Assembly (NCBI RefSeq): GCF_000150275.1
Contig: NW_002060953.1
Span: 1,907,723 to 1,971,722, forward strand
DNA length: 64,000 nt
Direction: 5' to 3'
Source of the DNA: Trichoplax adhaerens
Lineage: Eukaryota; Placozoa; Uniplacotomia; Trichoplacea; Trichoplacidae
The notes beneath the pieces were generated by a model that did no database searches, was not told where the DNA came from, and was given only the letters and a program-made list of their open reading frames with translations. The stretch's first letter is position 1; each line of letters starts with the position of its first letter. The position numbers were made by a program, and so were the translations under genes. Of the stretch, positions 13,544 to 25,639 are shown piece after piece.

Positions 13544-14019
13544 CTAAATAAGTAATAGTTGAATTCTTTAAGGAAGTTTAATGTAGCCAACATTGACGAG
13601 AAGTCGAGATTTAATGAAATTAAACGTGTAACCCTCTACTTTACCCTATTTTTTAATGCACATCTGCAGATTAAGGTTGTAAAATTGTATAAATCGAATT
13701 TTTGCCGAAAAGACACTATATCAGTAAGGCAATGTTGTAGTCGGCTTAAAGTCGAAATTATCTACGAGAATGAGTTATAATTTGACACTGCTTGACCACA
13801 GTAAAACTATGAAATTATTGGGTCAAGGATACAAGTTTTGGCATAGGAAAATAGACTTGGCTGAATATTAGATTTACACTTTGCAGTAGTACTTTTAATT
13901 TTGGAATGTTAAGATTTGGATTTGTTTTACAGAGGTCGAAACGATCATTTTCTTCCACTTAATCATCCCAGTCCTTCATTGTCATGCATAACTATCAACT
14001 TCTAAATTGATAATCCTCG

Positions 14020-14720
14020 AAAGATTATAGCTAAGACTTTCATCGATTTCAAGGATTATCAACGATGTTGATGAATAATGCTCATTTTACATTTATTACA
14101 ATTTTACGAGCATGTCAAAATTACGGAAGGAATACACGTAATCATTGAATAAACTGTAAGTGATTGGTAGACTCGTTCTGAGAGGTCTAGATCGATTTAG
14201 CATTGCACGCCTCAAAGATGAAGTAGAGAATAGATTACTTTAAATGACATGAATGGAATGTATAGCGAGTAGTTTCTGATATATTAAGAAATGGATTATT
14301 TTAACCTATGAGGATGAATTATGCTCAGTTTGGATCTATTAAACTTTGACATGTAGACATGAAGATTACCGAAGGAAAAGAAGAAATCATTGAATAAAAT
14401 GCATGCGATTTGGAAACTCGTTACGGAGTAATCTCAATGAATTTAGATTCCATGTTTCATTGAGAAAGCTACCTCTGCTTTGCAAAAGATATAAATGGAA
14501 AGAGATAATTTGAGCCGATGTTGATGGATGATGCTCTGCTTGGATTCATTAAAACTTTTACGAACACATGAGGATTACGGAAGGAAATAAATGAAAGAAT
14601 TCAATGTAGTAAAATGCTTTCGATCTCAAGACTTGTCGTTGAGTAGCCTCGATCAATTTCGATGTGATGCTTAGCTGAGAAGTTAGCTATACACTCGTTA
14701 TAGACGAAATAGATTATTTG
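14020..14720. repeat. Degenerate tandem repeat, ~210-245-bp unit, 3 copies
   Basis: The block GTTGATGGATGATGCTC plus TTTGGATCTATTAAAC recurs near 14063, 14309 and 14520. Each copy is followed by a conserved segment ending in GATTACGGAAGGAA and by an ACTCGTT-containing segment. The copies are diverged. No gene lies in the interval. Confidence 0.75.
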
Positions 14721-16948
14721 AATGAAATTTAGTTAAATGGGAGTTAGAGAAATTTTTAGTGTATGTTTAACCTGCAGTATCGATCCCATTTCAATTTTAT
14801 GATTATATCAAGAGTGTGTAAGATAGACTGAAATGAGTTCTTCTCTCTTGTGCAAAAATCATCTTTGTTAATCGGTACAACTTGACTAGTCTCTTTGCAA
14901 ATAGTTTTGAGAAAATTAATCTGTTATTGCACCTAGAAATATTCGCACTGGAATAATATAAAGTAAAATAGCACCATTTCATACTAATTAGAATGGTGGC
15001 TGCAGTGGTAATTCTTGGCTTTAGAATGAGACTTTATAGGTAGTACGTAAAACTAGCAGTTTGCTTGTCATATAGACTGCCATCACTTAGCAGACTTTAC
15101 CTAAAATGATTACTTTGCTCTTCAACAGAACATCCTTGACTGAATTTAATAACATAGAACCGCCATCTTGGAAATGATCCTGACTGGAAGCACGGGCAGG
15201 ATGGCTGCCAAATAAATTAGATATGACTAGAACAGAATGAAGTATTGACTTGAACATGTTAGTCAATTGGTTTCTTCTCTTAAAGCTTTCCTCCTGCTAG
15301 TCAATAAAAATCACAGAGGTAAGGACTTAAATGAATACGCTGTGAAATGGTTTAAAAAGGACTTCTATGCTACCTTGGGTCACCGAATATCTTTTAATGG
15401 GTCAGAATCTTCTTTCGCGGCCGTTAGATTACAGAGGATGCAAACTAGAAATTGATGCTTGTAACCATTTCATGGATTGAATGGTTACCAGTTATTATTG
15501 GATATCAAGTTTTTGTTTATGTCTGTTTAGCAAGCCTCTGTTTATTTATTTGATCTTTCCGATATTGCTTGAGAAAAAGTGTGCTCAACTTTTCAATGAT
15601 TGGGTCGTAGCTCTGTCACAATAAGACACCGATTTACTTTAGATTAATAGTCTAGGATTATGAAGCAGAGAACTGTGCTATCAACTTTGTTATAGAGGCA
15701 TTATTGGTATTTTTCGCTCGTCACTATTCGTTATTATAAAATGTTAGAGCAGAAATTATTCATAATACTTGTTATACTGCGCAATTTGGAGGCCAAAATA
15801 TATCTAATTCAAGGTTTTAGCGAGTGTATGCTTTTCTGTTCATCATTTAAATTTTAGGTTATACTCTGCTATATTGACATGTAAAGCTAGACAGGAGGCT
15901 TTGCCTTTGTGAACAATTTTATATTATGATAACGAGGAGTGTGAAAAATTTCGATCATATCTTGTTAGATCAAGCTATACCCTAACGTTATCATTAGGTA
16001 AGAAATAATCGCGGCATCCGTAATTTTGGTGTTACTATGCCGAACTCATAATAAGAGAATTCTACGTAGTTGACAACTTCGTGTTTAAATTAAAATTTGA
16101 AGAAAGCTTAGAATATCATTGCAGAATTCATATCCACCTTGCCATACCCGCCGTAGCATATCGAGTTATGCCATGCAAATAAGAGCTAATGGGAAATTTT
16201 TGTGTAGTCAACAAATTGGATAAATCAAATTCTGTAATATAAATCTTGTAATAAAGTGTCTTCTCAAAAATACAGCATGAACTACAGTTTCTTATAAATT
16301 TCACTTTATTACATAAGATTAGGTTCGTCCCCTAACTACCAAGGACTATCTAGTTTCAATAGGACTATCTTTTACAGCGAAAGTTCGCGGTTTATATACT
16401 CTTTATTACAGAATGAATTTTACACATTGCAATCATATCTTGCTAATTAAGTCGCAAGATAGCAGTCTTTCATCGCGCAAGCTATTCATTATTCACGCGT
16501 CTAATTAAAGCGCCACAAAACAACTCTCTGAGCACTTACATAATTTGCACTATCTATTATTATCATGAAATCTTAATATAAACATTTCAATAGTATCAAG
16601 GTGATACGCATGTAAACCTTTGCTACAAATAGATATCTTCAAAATCATACTGTCTAACAAATGAGTACTACTACTCTCGTAGAGTCTTACAATCATATTC
16701 CAAGCAATATTTGGGGATGCACGATAAATTTAAAGAAATACCGGTGGCGGTCAACAATTGAGATAGTATACTCGTTCTTCTAATAGTTTTACCCTTTTAT
16801 GGCCTCTATGCATTGCTTTTTACTGGCTACGTTAACTATTCTTTTCTAGTCATGGCCGCAAAATGAAAAGTTTCAGACAAGTGCAAATAGCCCAAATACT
16901 TTTGCAACGTTGAGAAGGTCCAACAAGATTTGCTATGTTGTGAACTCT
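14721..16948. other. Intergenic, no supported gene
   Basis: The longest frame with any coding flavour is 15267-15455 (+, 62 codons). It has no recognisable domain and no flanking exon that I could join to it. Nothing else was recognised. Confidence 0.45.
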
Positions 16949-17260
16949 ATTCTATACATTTATGATGTGATCTAGAATAGTGGGAAAAATCCAGGTAGGA
17001 AATGTGACATTCTTGGAAATTGCTTGCATGTCTGATGTAGGACTGGCGAATTTAATGAAAGACAGTAGCTATAATTATATTGTCGGCTTGTAGTCGCTAG
17101 ACAACTATTCTCGTAGCCAGCTAAATAACCTTCCCCTTGATGGAGGTATTTCTTCAACTCGACGCAAGTTTTGGTCATATTTTGGTAAGCAAAGGCTGAA
17201 GAGTCAGCTGAGCATGAAGGTAGATAACTTTGGCAAAGGCAGTTTTGAGTAGTTTTTTTA
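16948..17260 (-). pseudogene. CRD-family relic B (frameshifted)
   Basis: A minus-strand frame reads QNCLCQSYLPSCSADSSAFA and then YQNMTKTC, clearly related to copy 2 (SALPQCSADATSFTYQN). It continues through cysteines matching the rest of CRD1 to QTCKQFPR. At about 17010 the family signature FPTWI resumes only in another frame (NVTFPTWIFP), as expected from a one-base deletion. The frame then ends at a TAG. The piece lacks the N-terminal CRD1 part and all of CRD2. Confidence 0.65.
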
Positions 17261-17334
17261 TACTATGGTGATAGTTTTCGAATCACCATCAATTCATATG
17301 TGCTTTTAACAAATGAATAAATATCGTTCAAAGC

Positions 17335-17606
17335 TTAAAAGGTTGCAACACTGTATGTTTTAGGTAGATTACAATGTAGCCGGAGGATAGCTTCTGGTCG
17401 AACACAAGATTCCCATTTCTCCAAAGACCAATATACTAATGTTATATTCAGTTCGTATATTATACTTGCGAAGAGGCTACATTGAGGCAATTGAGAGCAA
17501 AAGGTAGCATTAATACTATCTTTAAATTCAAAGTACACGGCAAGGAATAAAAAATATACAAAGCCAAAGAATTTTTGATTTAGAATGATTTTAATTAATT
17601 ATTTAA
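17335..17606 (-). pseudogene. CRD-family relic A (fragment)
   Basis: The minus frame encodes an ILNQKFFGFVYFLF-like segment that corresponds to IILNRISRFLMF of copy 2. It is followed by INATFCSQLPQCS, the CRD1 core CxxxLPQC. It stops after about 30 more residues at 17335 and has an in-frame TAA a few codons upstream. It represents part of a second partial CRD1 beside relic B, so two decayed copies, or one rearranged copy, lie here. Confidence 0.6.
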
Positions 17607-20600
17607 CTATCACATACAAGTAATATCTTTGATGATAATATTGATACTCTGCTTTTACGTGAAGCAAATTAATTACTTAAACTAAACCCGCTCATACCAC
17701 TTTGCCAACATATTAATTTCTGATGTCCAGGAAATGAACTATTGCAATCAAATTATGATCATAATACAGCAATGTAAATAATTTCAGTGGATGCAGCATT
17801 CGTAGGATGAGTCTTCATGATAAACACCTAGCTATTATTTATGTTTTACTATAATTAGTGATGACTTTGTAAACATAGCACATACACACCAGTGCCCACT
17901 AAAACGAGCATTTTCCCTCCTTATGATAGTAAGGAACAGTAAAACAAGATAGAAAAATTGAGGGAACAAGAACTGCTATTTTTAAAGATGGGCCAATCGA
18001 TACCAACCAAGATTATGTACTCATTTGCCACGTGGAAAAACTGCTCAAATAGGAATACCGGTTGTAATCAATTTTATATTTCAAATTTCCTAATCCCAAC
18101 ACGATCATATCCTTGTAAGAGTGGATTAAGGAGGAGAATAGAAAATGTTTCAATAATGAGAAATGGCGATACTACCTTCAGCCATCAAAGAAAGAAGTAT
18201 TGATAGCCAGATGAGCTGCTAATAAATAAATCCTTGCTGTTGGAGAAGAATACCTTAATTGGATGTACAAAATTATTATCGTGAAATTGAGCAATAAACT
18301 TGCTAATATTCTAAGGTCAATCCTAATGTAATAAAAGTGTCTCACAATAATGGTCTTAGTCAAATGGCGTTTTCTAAAAGGCTTTTACTACAAGGTTTTT
18401 AAGAATAGTAGAGCAATAATCAACCACAGCAAAAATCTAATCTAAAATTTAAAATATTCCGAGCTCAAAGTGAAGTGAAGCCTCTCTTTCCTATGTAAGC
18501 TCATCTCCACAGTTCCTAAATGCATTTCCATCCTTGTCAGCAATATTGCTTATAGGATTCTCAACTTCTTTAGAAGCTGTAAACTACTTTTCAAATCTAC
18601 TATTATGCAAACTGTAAGTTCTTTCAATAGAATAAGAAATTCAATTTAATGACTGATTTCAAGCTGAGCTACAGTCTACATTTCGCATGCAGGTGTGCAA
18701 TTCAATCAAGAAATTCTGATCTGTTTAATAATCAATTTTAGACCAAAATAGGACCGATTTAAGTCTGGGCATAAATAGCGCTTTTAAAAGCAGTGTTATC
18801 ACTTAGAAATGAACCATTATAACTGTAAAACTTATAATTTATTCAATCCCTGATATTTCGTTGGATAACCTTCAAGCTTCTTCGATATCTTTGTAAAGTA
18901 TCGGCCTTAAGGCTTTGAATAATGTCGATATATTTTTCATCATCAATCGCGTCTAAATTTCCATCGGTAAACTAAACGATTCTATGATAGCAGTTAAAAT
19001 TAAAATTATCTTTATAGATACCATTTATCTATAGACAGTATGAATGCCTTCGGATTAACGCTAAATAGTGTCAATTTGAGCTAGATATAGAATTTTCTCT
19101 AAGGTTAAAGTGCTTTTGGGCTTGAGTTTTTAATTATGAACATTATTCAATATCCGATTAAAAGTAACCAACAAAAATAAGTTGCAATCGTAAAATTGTA
19201 TTTAATTTTGAATACTTTCGAAATTGAAGATGTATTGATGTAATGATATAAGGTTGACAAAGAATTTCAGCAAATTCCTTAAATTAAAGGCCTTGTATTT
19301 TCATAGAAAAGACTTCAGTATTTTATAAAAAGTAAAGTGTATGTAGAAGAGTAGGCCACAGCTTGATAATAAAACGGTTATTCAACCCTAAACAGGCTTA
19401 AAAATTTTAGCAGATTACTTAGAATTCCATAGTGTTTATTTTTCTGGCAAATAATTTATAACTTATATTTATATTTGTATTTGTATTTATATTTATATTT
19501 ATAATTGCATGGAACATAATTTTTATGTTGCCTATTGGCCTGTGGTTTGATTATGAATAATTTATTAGATAAATGGATTACGAAAAAATTATAATCGATA
19601 CTTTTGAATTGCGTAGTATTTATTTTTCTTTACTGATTAAAAATCGATTCACATTCTGATGCTGAAAATACTTATACCCAATTAAATTCAACTGATCTCA
19701 TTCCCTACTGGTAAAGTAAATAGGAGTCAGTTGATGTAATCTCATTAAGTATAGCACGATACAATTTGGCTCATTTTGCATCAATTCCAAGTTTTAATCG
19801 CTTCTTTCCATGATAACTATTACGGTAAGAAAATATTATGGGTAATAAGAACTCACACATCAGTGATGGAATCGTCTCATCATAGAATATCCATAAATAT
19901 TTTTTAGACTTTAGCATACTTGTAAGTGTAAATAATAAGTAAGTAATAGCTATTCCATTATTGTACTTATAATGGCATTGAAAATAAGGTAAGTTCAATT
20001 TCAGGAATGAAATAAGACATACTATTGACAAGTCATTGCAGCGATAGAGATGCAGACATGAATTGGGCCTTAGTAGCGGAAAAATATGAGATGGTAAATA
20101 AGTATATGTTGCCTTTTCCAATGCGATATTCATTATGGCACAGTATTCAATTTCAGTACTAATACAATAAAGGATCAAATGGACAAATTATTACAAAAAT
20201 AAAGGTGTGGATGTATATTGCTTATAGTAGCGTAAAATATGGGATTATCAATAAAAAGTATAATTATACATATTCAATTCTCTATTACTGTAGTTTTATT
20301 GATATTACATCTAAGTAGTAGAAATATAAGAGATCATCTGTACAAGTTACTACAAAGATATAGATGAAGATGATTGTCCTTGATAACCTAAAAATATCGT
20401 AAATAATGTAAAGATACATATTAGGTACTCCAATATACTATACTACACGTGTAATAGTATTAAATCTCGCTGATAATATGTGTATCCAAGGACAAGCTAC
20501 TATAGAGAAAGAGTTGTAGATTTCGACTGTTATAAGTAGTATAAAGATATAGCTATCAAATAAAATGTATATGATAGGTATTTCTGTATTAAACCTAAGA

Positions 20601-22140
20601 AATAATAAGAAATCAAGTAGTAATGGACGAGAAACTATTGAAAAAATGAATACCTTTGAAATCGAACTTATATTGGGTTTAGGGTAGAACACTAGTTTAT
20701 TATAATTTGTAACACCCAGTTTATCTTTATTACCATGTTTAAAAGTATTATAAAAGGGTAGACTACGAATTTGACCAACTAAACTATTTAACTCGAAGGA
20801 GACTATTCTTAAATCCCAAAAATGGCTTAATTCTAAGTCTTCTTACTTCATACTTTCTTGAGCTACTTGACTACTGAGCCACATTTTCTTGTAAATGCTG
20901 CTCAAGCATTTAGTGATATCAGATATTAAATTTATTACTTTAATTACTCTAAATCAACCAAGCTATTAAATAAGTAGGATTAGATAAATGATATCCTAAA
21001 TATGCGAAAAGACATATGCGAGAAGACCTAATTAATGAAAATCTTTATTGAACTTTAAATTGTAACTTTTTGCTGTTTATAACAACTATCTATAAGAAAA
21101 ATAAGACAGAATCATAATTTCTTCGATATGATACTCGGATCAAAATTTTCGGGTTTATACTACTTTCAATAGCAAAATAGTGTAATTCGTACTGCACTTT
21201 AGAATCAAAATTAGCTTCCAGTTTTATCAAAATTGTAGCGTATATGCTATGCAGATTAAATACACATATATTCCTTCAATTACAAACTTACATTACATCC
21301 TTTTTACCAAAATGAATCTGCTGATTGTTCGGCAGATCCACGCGAATAAAGTAGAAGTTAAGTTTGTAATATACTAAGATATCAAGTAAAATCGAATGCA
21401 ATCAAATCAAATTAGCTATTTTAAAGATATGATACTTATTATAACGCTAAAGCTTAAAGAAGTATTCTAAAAATTAAACCTTCATTACGATGCTATGGAA
21501 AATTTATGACTGAAATAGAGATGTTGGTATAGACTATCCTTACTGAAGTAAGAATACGGATAAATATTATAAAGACGAAATTGAACGACGAACAAATCTA
21601 TTTCTCAGGTAATTTTTCAAATCTGTAGCGAAGTTATCTTTTAATTTCCAGTACAATTTATAAGAAGATGTATTAATTGATGTGGTACTAAGAATAACAA
21701 AATCAAAGCGGTAGCATTGATTAACCCGATTTGGAAGGATAACGAAGATGTTCCATTGGTTTCAGAAGTTACATTTGGATAGTAATTGCAGAATTGACGT
21801 TTACGTAAATTGATTCTTGTCTTTTCTGGCAGACTAATGATTAAAAAAGCAAGATTAGATCAATAGCTAGAGTCTAAGGAATGATTGGAATACACATAGT
21901 ATGAGTTTACAGTATTTTATCATCTAGAGTTATTGCCATGACATTGAATGTGGCGACTTAAGTAGGAAGTAGTTGAATAGCAAAATAAGGATAAAAGAAT
22001 TTCATACGTAATCAATTTAGAAATGATGAATTTTTGCAGTTCTATACGATGAAGTCAAATCCATACTGTGGTTTACGAAACGTTATAAAGCTGGAGAAAA
22101 AAATTATAAGTCAACATTGAATTTGGTTTCTTTCACTTTC
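17607..22140. other. Intergenic, AT-rich, no supported gene
   Basis: Open frames at 17958-18203 (+), 18178-18363 (-), 19771-20178 (-, 135 codons) and 20438-20692 (-) show no domain, no codon pattern like the neighbouring real exons and no matching splice partners. I regard them as chance frames. A short hexanucleotide simple repeat is listed separately. Confidence 0.45.
19463..19504. repeat. Hexanucleotide microsatellite (TATATT/TATTTG)
   Basis: About seven uninterrupted 6-base units alternate between TATTTA and TATTTG types. Confidence 0.85.
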
Positions 22141-22149
22141 TTATAACCA

Positions 22150-22760
22150 CCAGTATTTTCTGAATAATCAACTAGCTTCCATGAAAGCTACCCGAGGTAT
22201 TACAATTGGGGTTGCTCGTGATAGCTTATAGTTTTTAAGCTTAATGGCGGTCTTACTATTTAATGATATTCAATATAATCAATGCAATCCACAATGATCA
22301 ATTGGCTTTCATTCAAACCGTCTGATAGGGTGCAATTGAATTTTATTTCGATAGCTTTTAATTGTTAATTTAATGACAGCAATATCGATCGGAATGTTCA
22401 TGCAACTTGTTCACTAATATTCAATATAATCAATGTTATTTAGAAGGCTCAACTTGCTTGCATTAGAGATATCTGATATACTAATATTGAACTTTATCTT
22501 GATTACTTTTAATTTTAAAGCCCATTAACAGTCCCTATTGATCGGTAAGCTCTTGCAATTTGTTAGCTAAGGTAATATTCGACATATTTAATGCGATCCA
22601 GAATGATTAAGATGCTTCCAGTTAAGCTATCGGATATACTACAATTGGGCTTCATCTTGATATCTTTCAGTTTCAAAGCTTAATAGCAGTTCTATCGAAC
22701 GGCATTTCAAAGTAACTTATTTACGAATATTCAATACGATAACGCAATCCTGTAAAGAGG
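22150..22760. repeat. Degenerate tandem array, ~153-bp unit, 4 copies
   Basis: The block AATATTCAATATAATCAATG recurs near 22265, 22418, 22574 and 22726 (spacings 153, 156, 152). Each copy also carries ATTGGGCTTCATCTTGATAG and TTAATGGCAGT-like segments. The spacing is unusually regular despite strong sequence decay. Confidence 0.85.
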
Positions 22761-23153
22761 GGATCTATGGAATACCCTAGAAAAGGCTATTATTAAGGTA
22801 AGGCATTGCTAATAGAAAGGCTTTGGTTAGTATGAGTAATCATAATGGAGTTGATGAATTCTTCTACACTATTAATGACTTCATTTCGCTAGTTGCACAA
22901 GTATTTTACATTAAATATAAATAAGTTTATGATGCCTGCATAAGCTATAAGAAGCTTAAATTAATTTTTTTAAACTTTACATGCCTAAAACGTCTCATTT
23001 TCTTGATAACTAGCAAATTGTTTCAATTTTGGATCAATTACTCCATCTTTAGTTATTAGCGCCAGAATATGTTTTAGTCACCATCAACTTGATTCATATT
23101 CAATTTATCACTGCGACAACTAGTAGAAATGGAATATGAAGTTATTCACTTAC

Positions 23154-23833
23154 CAAGCAACAGCATTTTGACATTGCTGCCAGTCAAAAAATACTTTAAT
23201 ATGTTTTCGATCCTGATCACATACTGGAAATCGATGGCAGAAGAACTGGGCTGCCGTATCCATACATCTTTGGGTGATACCATTGGATTGGGATATTATA
23301 CTCAAGAACTCTTCTGTATTATCAAGTAGTTCTGGCATCTTCTTAGCCAATGCAACAGGAAAAAGGAATCCATCTGGATATGGACTGCAATAATGATGCT
23401 GGATATTGGTTCGATTATAAGCAGTACAATAATCAACTACCACGTATCTGTGACGTGTTGATTGGCAGGCAGCGATTAGATCAGCAAAAGGCAGATTAAT
23501 TTCATTAGAACATTGAATCAATTCATGGCATTGATCTCGTAAATCGAACGTTATGTAATGGGATAAATCATGAGAGCATTTTGGAAACGAAAATCGACAC
23601 CAAATTTTACGAATGATAGAGAAACATCGGCCTAAAATTGGTTTTTGATAATTTAATGTTCGTATGAAGTCATACACATAATGTTTTTTGTAAAAAGAAA
23701 GTAATACATTAGGAACATAATAATGTAGTGAGCAAAATTGTTGTATATTATTATCCGGTTTGCTACATCCTTCTGTTTCGCCAATTACCCATTCTTGTGT
23801 TTTATTTTGAAATAGCTCGTTGTCTTTATTAGC
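23154..23833 (-). CDS. Double Frizzled-like CRD protein, main exon (copy 4, frame intact)
   Basis: The exon is bounded by an acceptor with a T-rich tract ending TTTTTTTAG before 23833 and a donor GTAAGTG after 23154. It is 680 nt, enters in phase 0 and leaves in phase 2, as in copies 1 and 2. The frame is fully open over 226 codons. Exon residues 15-41 align with the copy 1 start of CRD1: W, then C23-S-K-P, F33-C34 and YYVP. The CRD1 core is C70, C79, C86, C102 and C108; CRD2 begins near C149. The exon ends RCMDTAAQFFCHRFPVC followed by QQCQNAVA, leaving TG for a split codon that probably encodes Cys. No convincing last exon was found below 23154, so the C-terminus is unresolved. Confidence 0.75.
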
Positions 23834-24339
23834 CTAAAAAAAAGAATTGTCAATTTTTATGCCTATATTTTGTCAATGATTAAGGTTATCTAGTTATATC
23901 ATCATAGTCTATTCCAAGTATTGTTGTCTTGGATAGCGATCATTACTGTTGCATTTCATTACCACTTCTAGTTCATTTTAGAATGAATAAGCAAATAACA
24001 AGAATTCTATTACGCCAACGGACGATTTTATTTTAAAGACATTGAGGAAAATAAGCTCGATTCGATATCAAGTATACCATAAATGGGATTAATCTTCAGT
24101 GTGAAGAGTTTTCAAATGCATGTGGAGATACATGAAGGAAATGATATTGTTCTTTTCTAACATTAAATTTGGCAATATGTTTAAAAACGAGCTAGTAGTC
24201 AGAATATATTTCGTTTGCCGCTTAGATTCTTTTGCCAATAGGTAAATACATACTGTAATATCGCAGAATATTGGGTGCATGTATTAAAATGCTAGTACCT
24301 GTAGTATCCGAAATATTTACAAATCCATGGATTTCCAGT

Positions 24340-25240
24340 TGGCTAAATCTAATCACCCTGGCCTTTTCGATTTTGATTCTTGACTAGATACTACCTCGAT
24401 AACTACCGTATAAGGAATACTCAAATAAAACCTATGAACTATTAAACTTGAGCCTTCATATTACAGTAACTAGATAGTTATTACTAGATAGATGATAGAT
24501 CCCTTTACATAACCCTTATTTTACTGCAAAGTAGCCTATTGGATAACTATTGAGAATTGGATTGGTATAGTTCAAAATTGCCTAGACAAAATATAATCAC
24601 GCTGTTATACAGACTAAGCGCAAATGCATTAACATCAACTATTGTAAGCTGGTATTAGATTTAAAATCAATTTGTTTACAAATCGCAATAGCCATTTTAT
24701 AAGAACGTTTTGTAATTTACATGTGATTAGCTAATTGAATCTCTATGAATTGGATTAATATAATTTAAAATCGAGAGAGATAAAATGGGATGTTGTCCTT
24801 TCAAGAGCAAATGCAATAACTGTTGTAAATTGGTATTTGGCACTTTCCACTAGTGATAAAGTAAGTCTGCACACGTCAACGCTTACGAAGAACGCATCTT
24901 ACTGACTTATAGAGACGAGATGAGCTATATCAACAAATAGTTCAGTTATAACGAACGAATACTGTAGTCTACGTAATAGTATTACATCAAAATCAATTTT
25001 TACGTGGATCACAACTAGGCTTATTATAAAATAGTTTTGTAATTTACCACTAATGAGGTCATTGGATATTAATTAAAAATTAAATATGATTAAGGACTAA
25101 AGAGAAAGAGAGAAATAAGATCTAACGTTCAATGGACTAAGCGCAAACAGGATAATTATTGTAGATTGGTTTTGGATTCAAAATCAATTTCATCGTGGAT
25201 TACCATTAGCCTTTTCGATATTATGGATAAGGTACTTGAT
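24340..25240. repeat. Degenerate repeats, ~190-bp spacing, 3-4 copies
   Basis: Segments of the type GATTCAAAATCAATTTC followed by GTGGATTACCATTAGCC recur near 24662, 24986 and 25177, with a further fragment near 24340. GAATTGGATTAATATAATTTAAAATCG-type segments recur near 24546 and 24738. These repeats occupy the putative 1.6-kb intron of CRD copy 4. Confidence 0.65.
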
Positions 25241-25391
25241 TTGATTTATCTAAACCATTAATAATAATAATTATCACTAATAACTAAATGTAAATAATGA
25301 ACTGAAGATACCCCTAACAAAATCGTTGAATACCGAAATTAAAAATTTTTTTTTAATTGTTATAGATTTTAAATACGAAAAGTCAACTAAC

Positions 25392-25601
25392 GTGATTGTA
25401 AATGTGCAGACTTTCATTGATATTTTTCATTATATTAAAAGTTGCTTCTGCAAAGTCTCCATGGTGGTCGCCTTTCTTCAGCATAGAAGTAGAACCAGCG
25501 ACAAATGGAGCCATGTTTAACCCTTGATAGCTGATCGAAGATGGTATCAATAAGGTCAAGTTGACGAAAGTGATGGTCATCAGTCGTACAAGGGACATCA
25601 T
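25392..25601 (-). CDS. Signal-peptide exon, probably exon 1 of CRD copy 4
   Basis: Seventy codons start at an ATG at 25601 and end before a GTTAGT donor, in phase 0. The first ~26 residues are a clear signal peptide (MMSLVRLMTITFVNLTLLIP, then SSISYQ). They are followed by a polar stretch of about 45 residues. In copy 1 the signal-peptide exon also ends in phase 0 and carries about 40 residues before the CRD exon. The next minus-strand exon that accepts phase 0 is 23833. Joining them implies a 1558-nt intron filled with repeats. Alternatively this is a separate small secreted protein. Confidence 0.5.
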
Positions 25602-25639
25602 CTTAGGCAGCTATACAATTTAAGGCAATGCTTTGTCGA

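Noticed and set aside
17958-18203. Possible further CRD fragment on the plus strand (W..CS..., GCNQFY, IP)
   Set aside because: The cysteine spacing and the YxVP position do not match the family well enough.
19771-20178. 135-codon minus-strand open frame, hydrophobic and Cys-containing
   Set aside because: It is the longest unexplained frame, but it has no recognisable domain and no regular cysteine pattern like the CRD family. A rough chance expectation is a few tenths, so it is not compelling.
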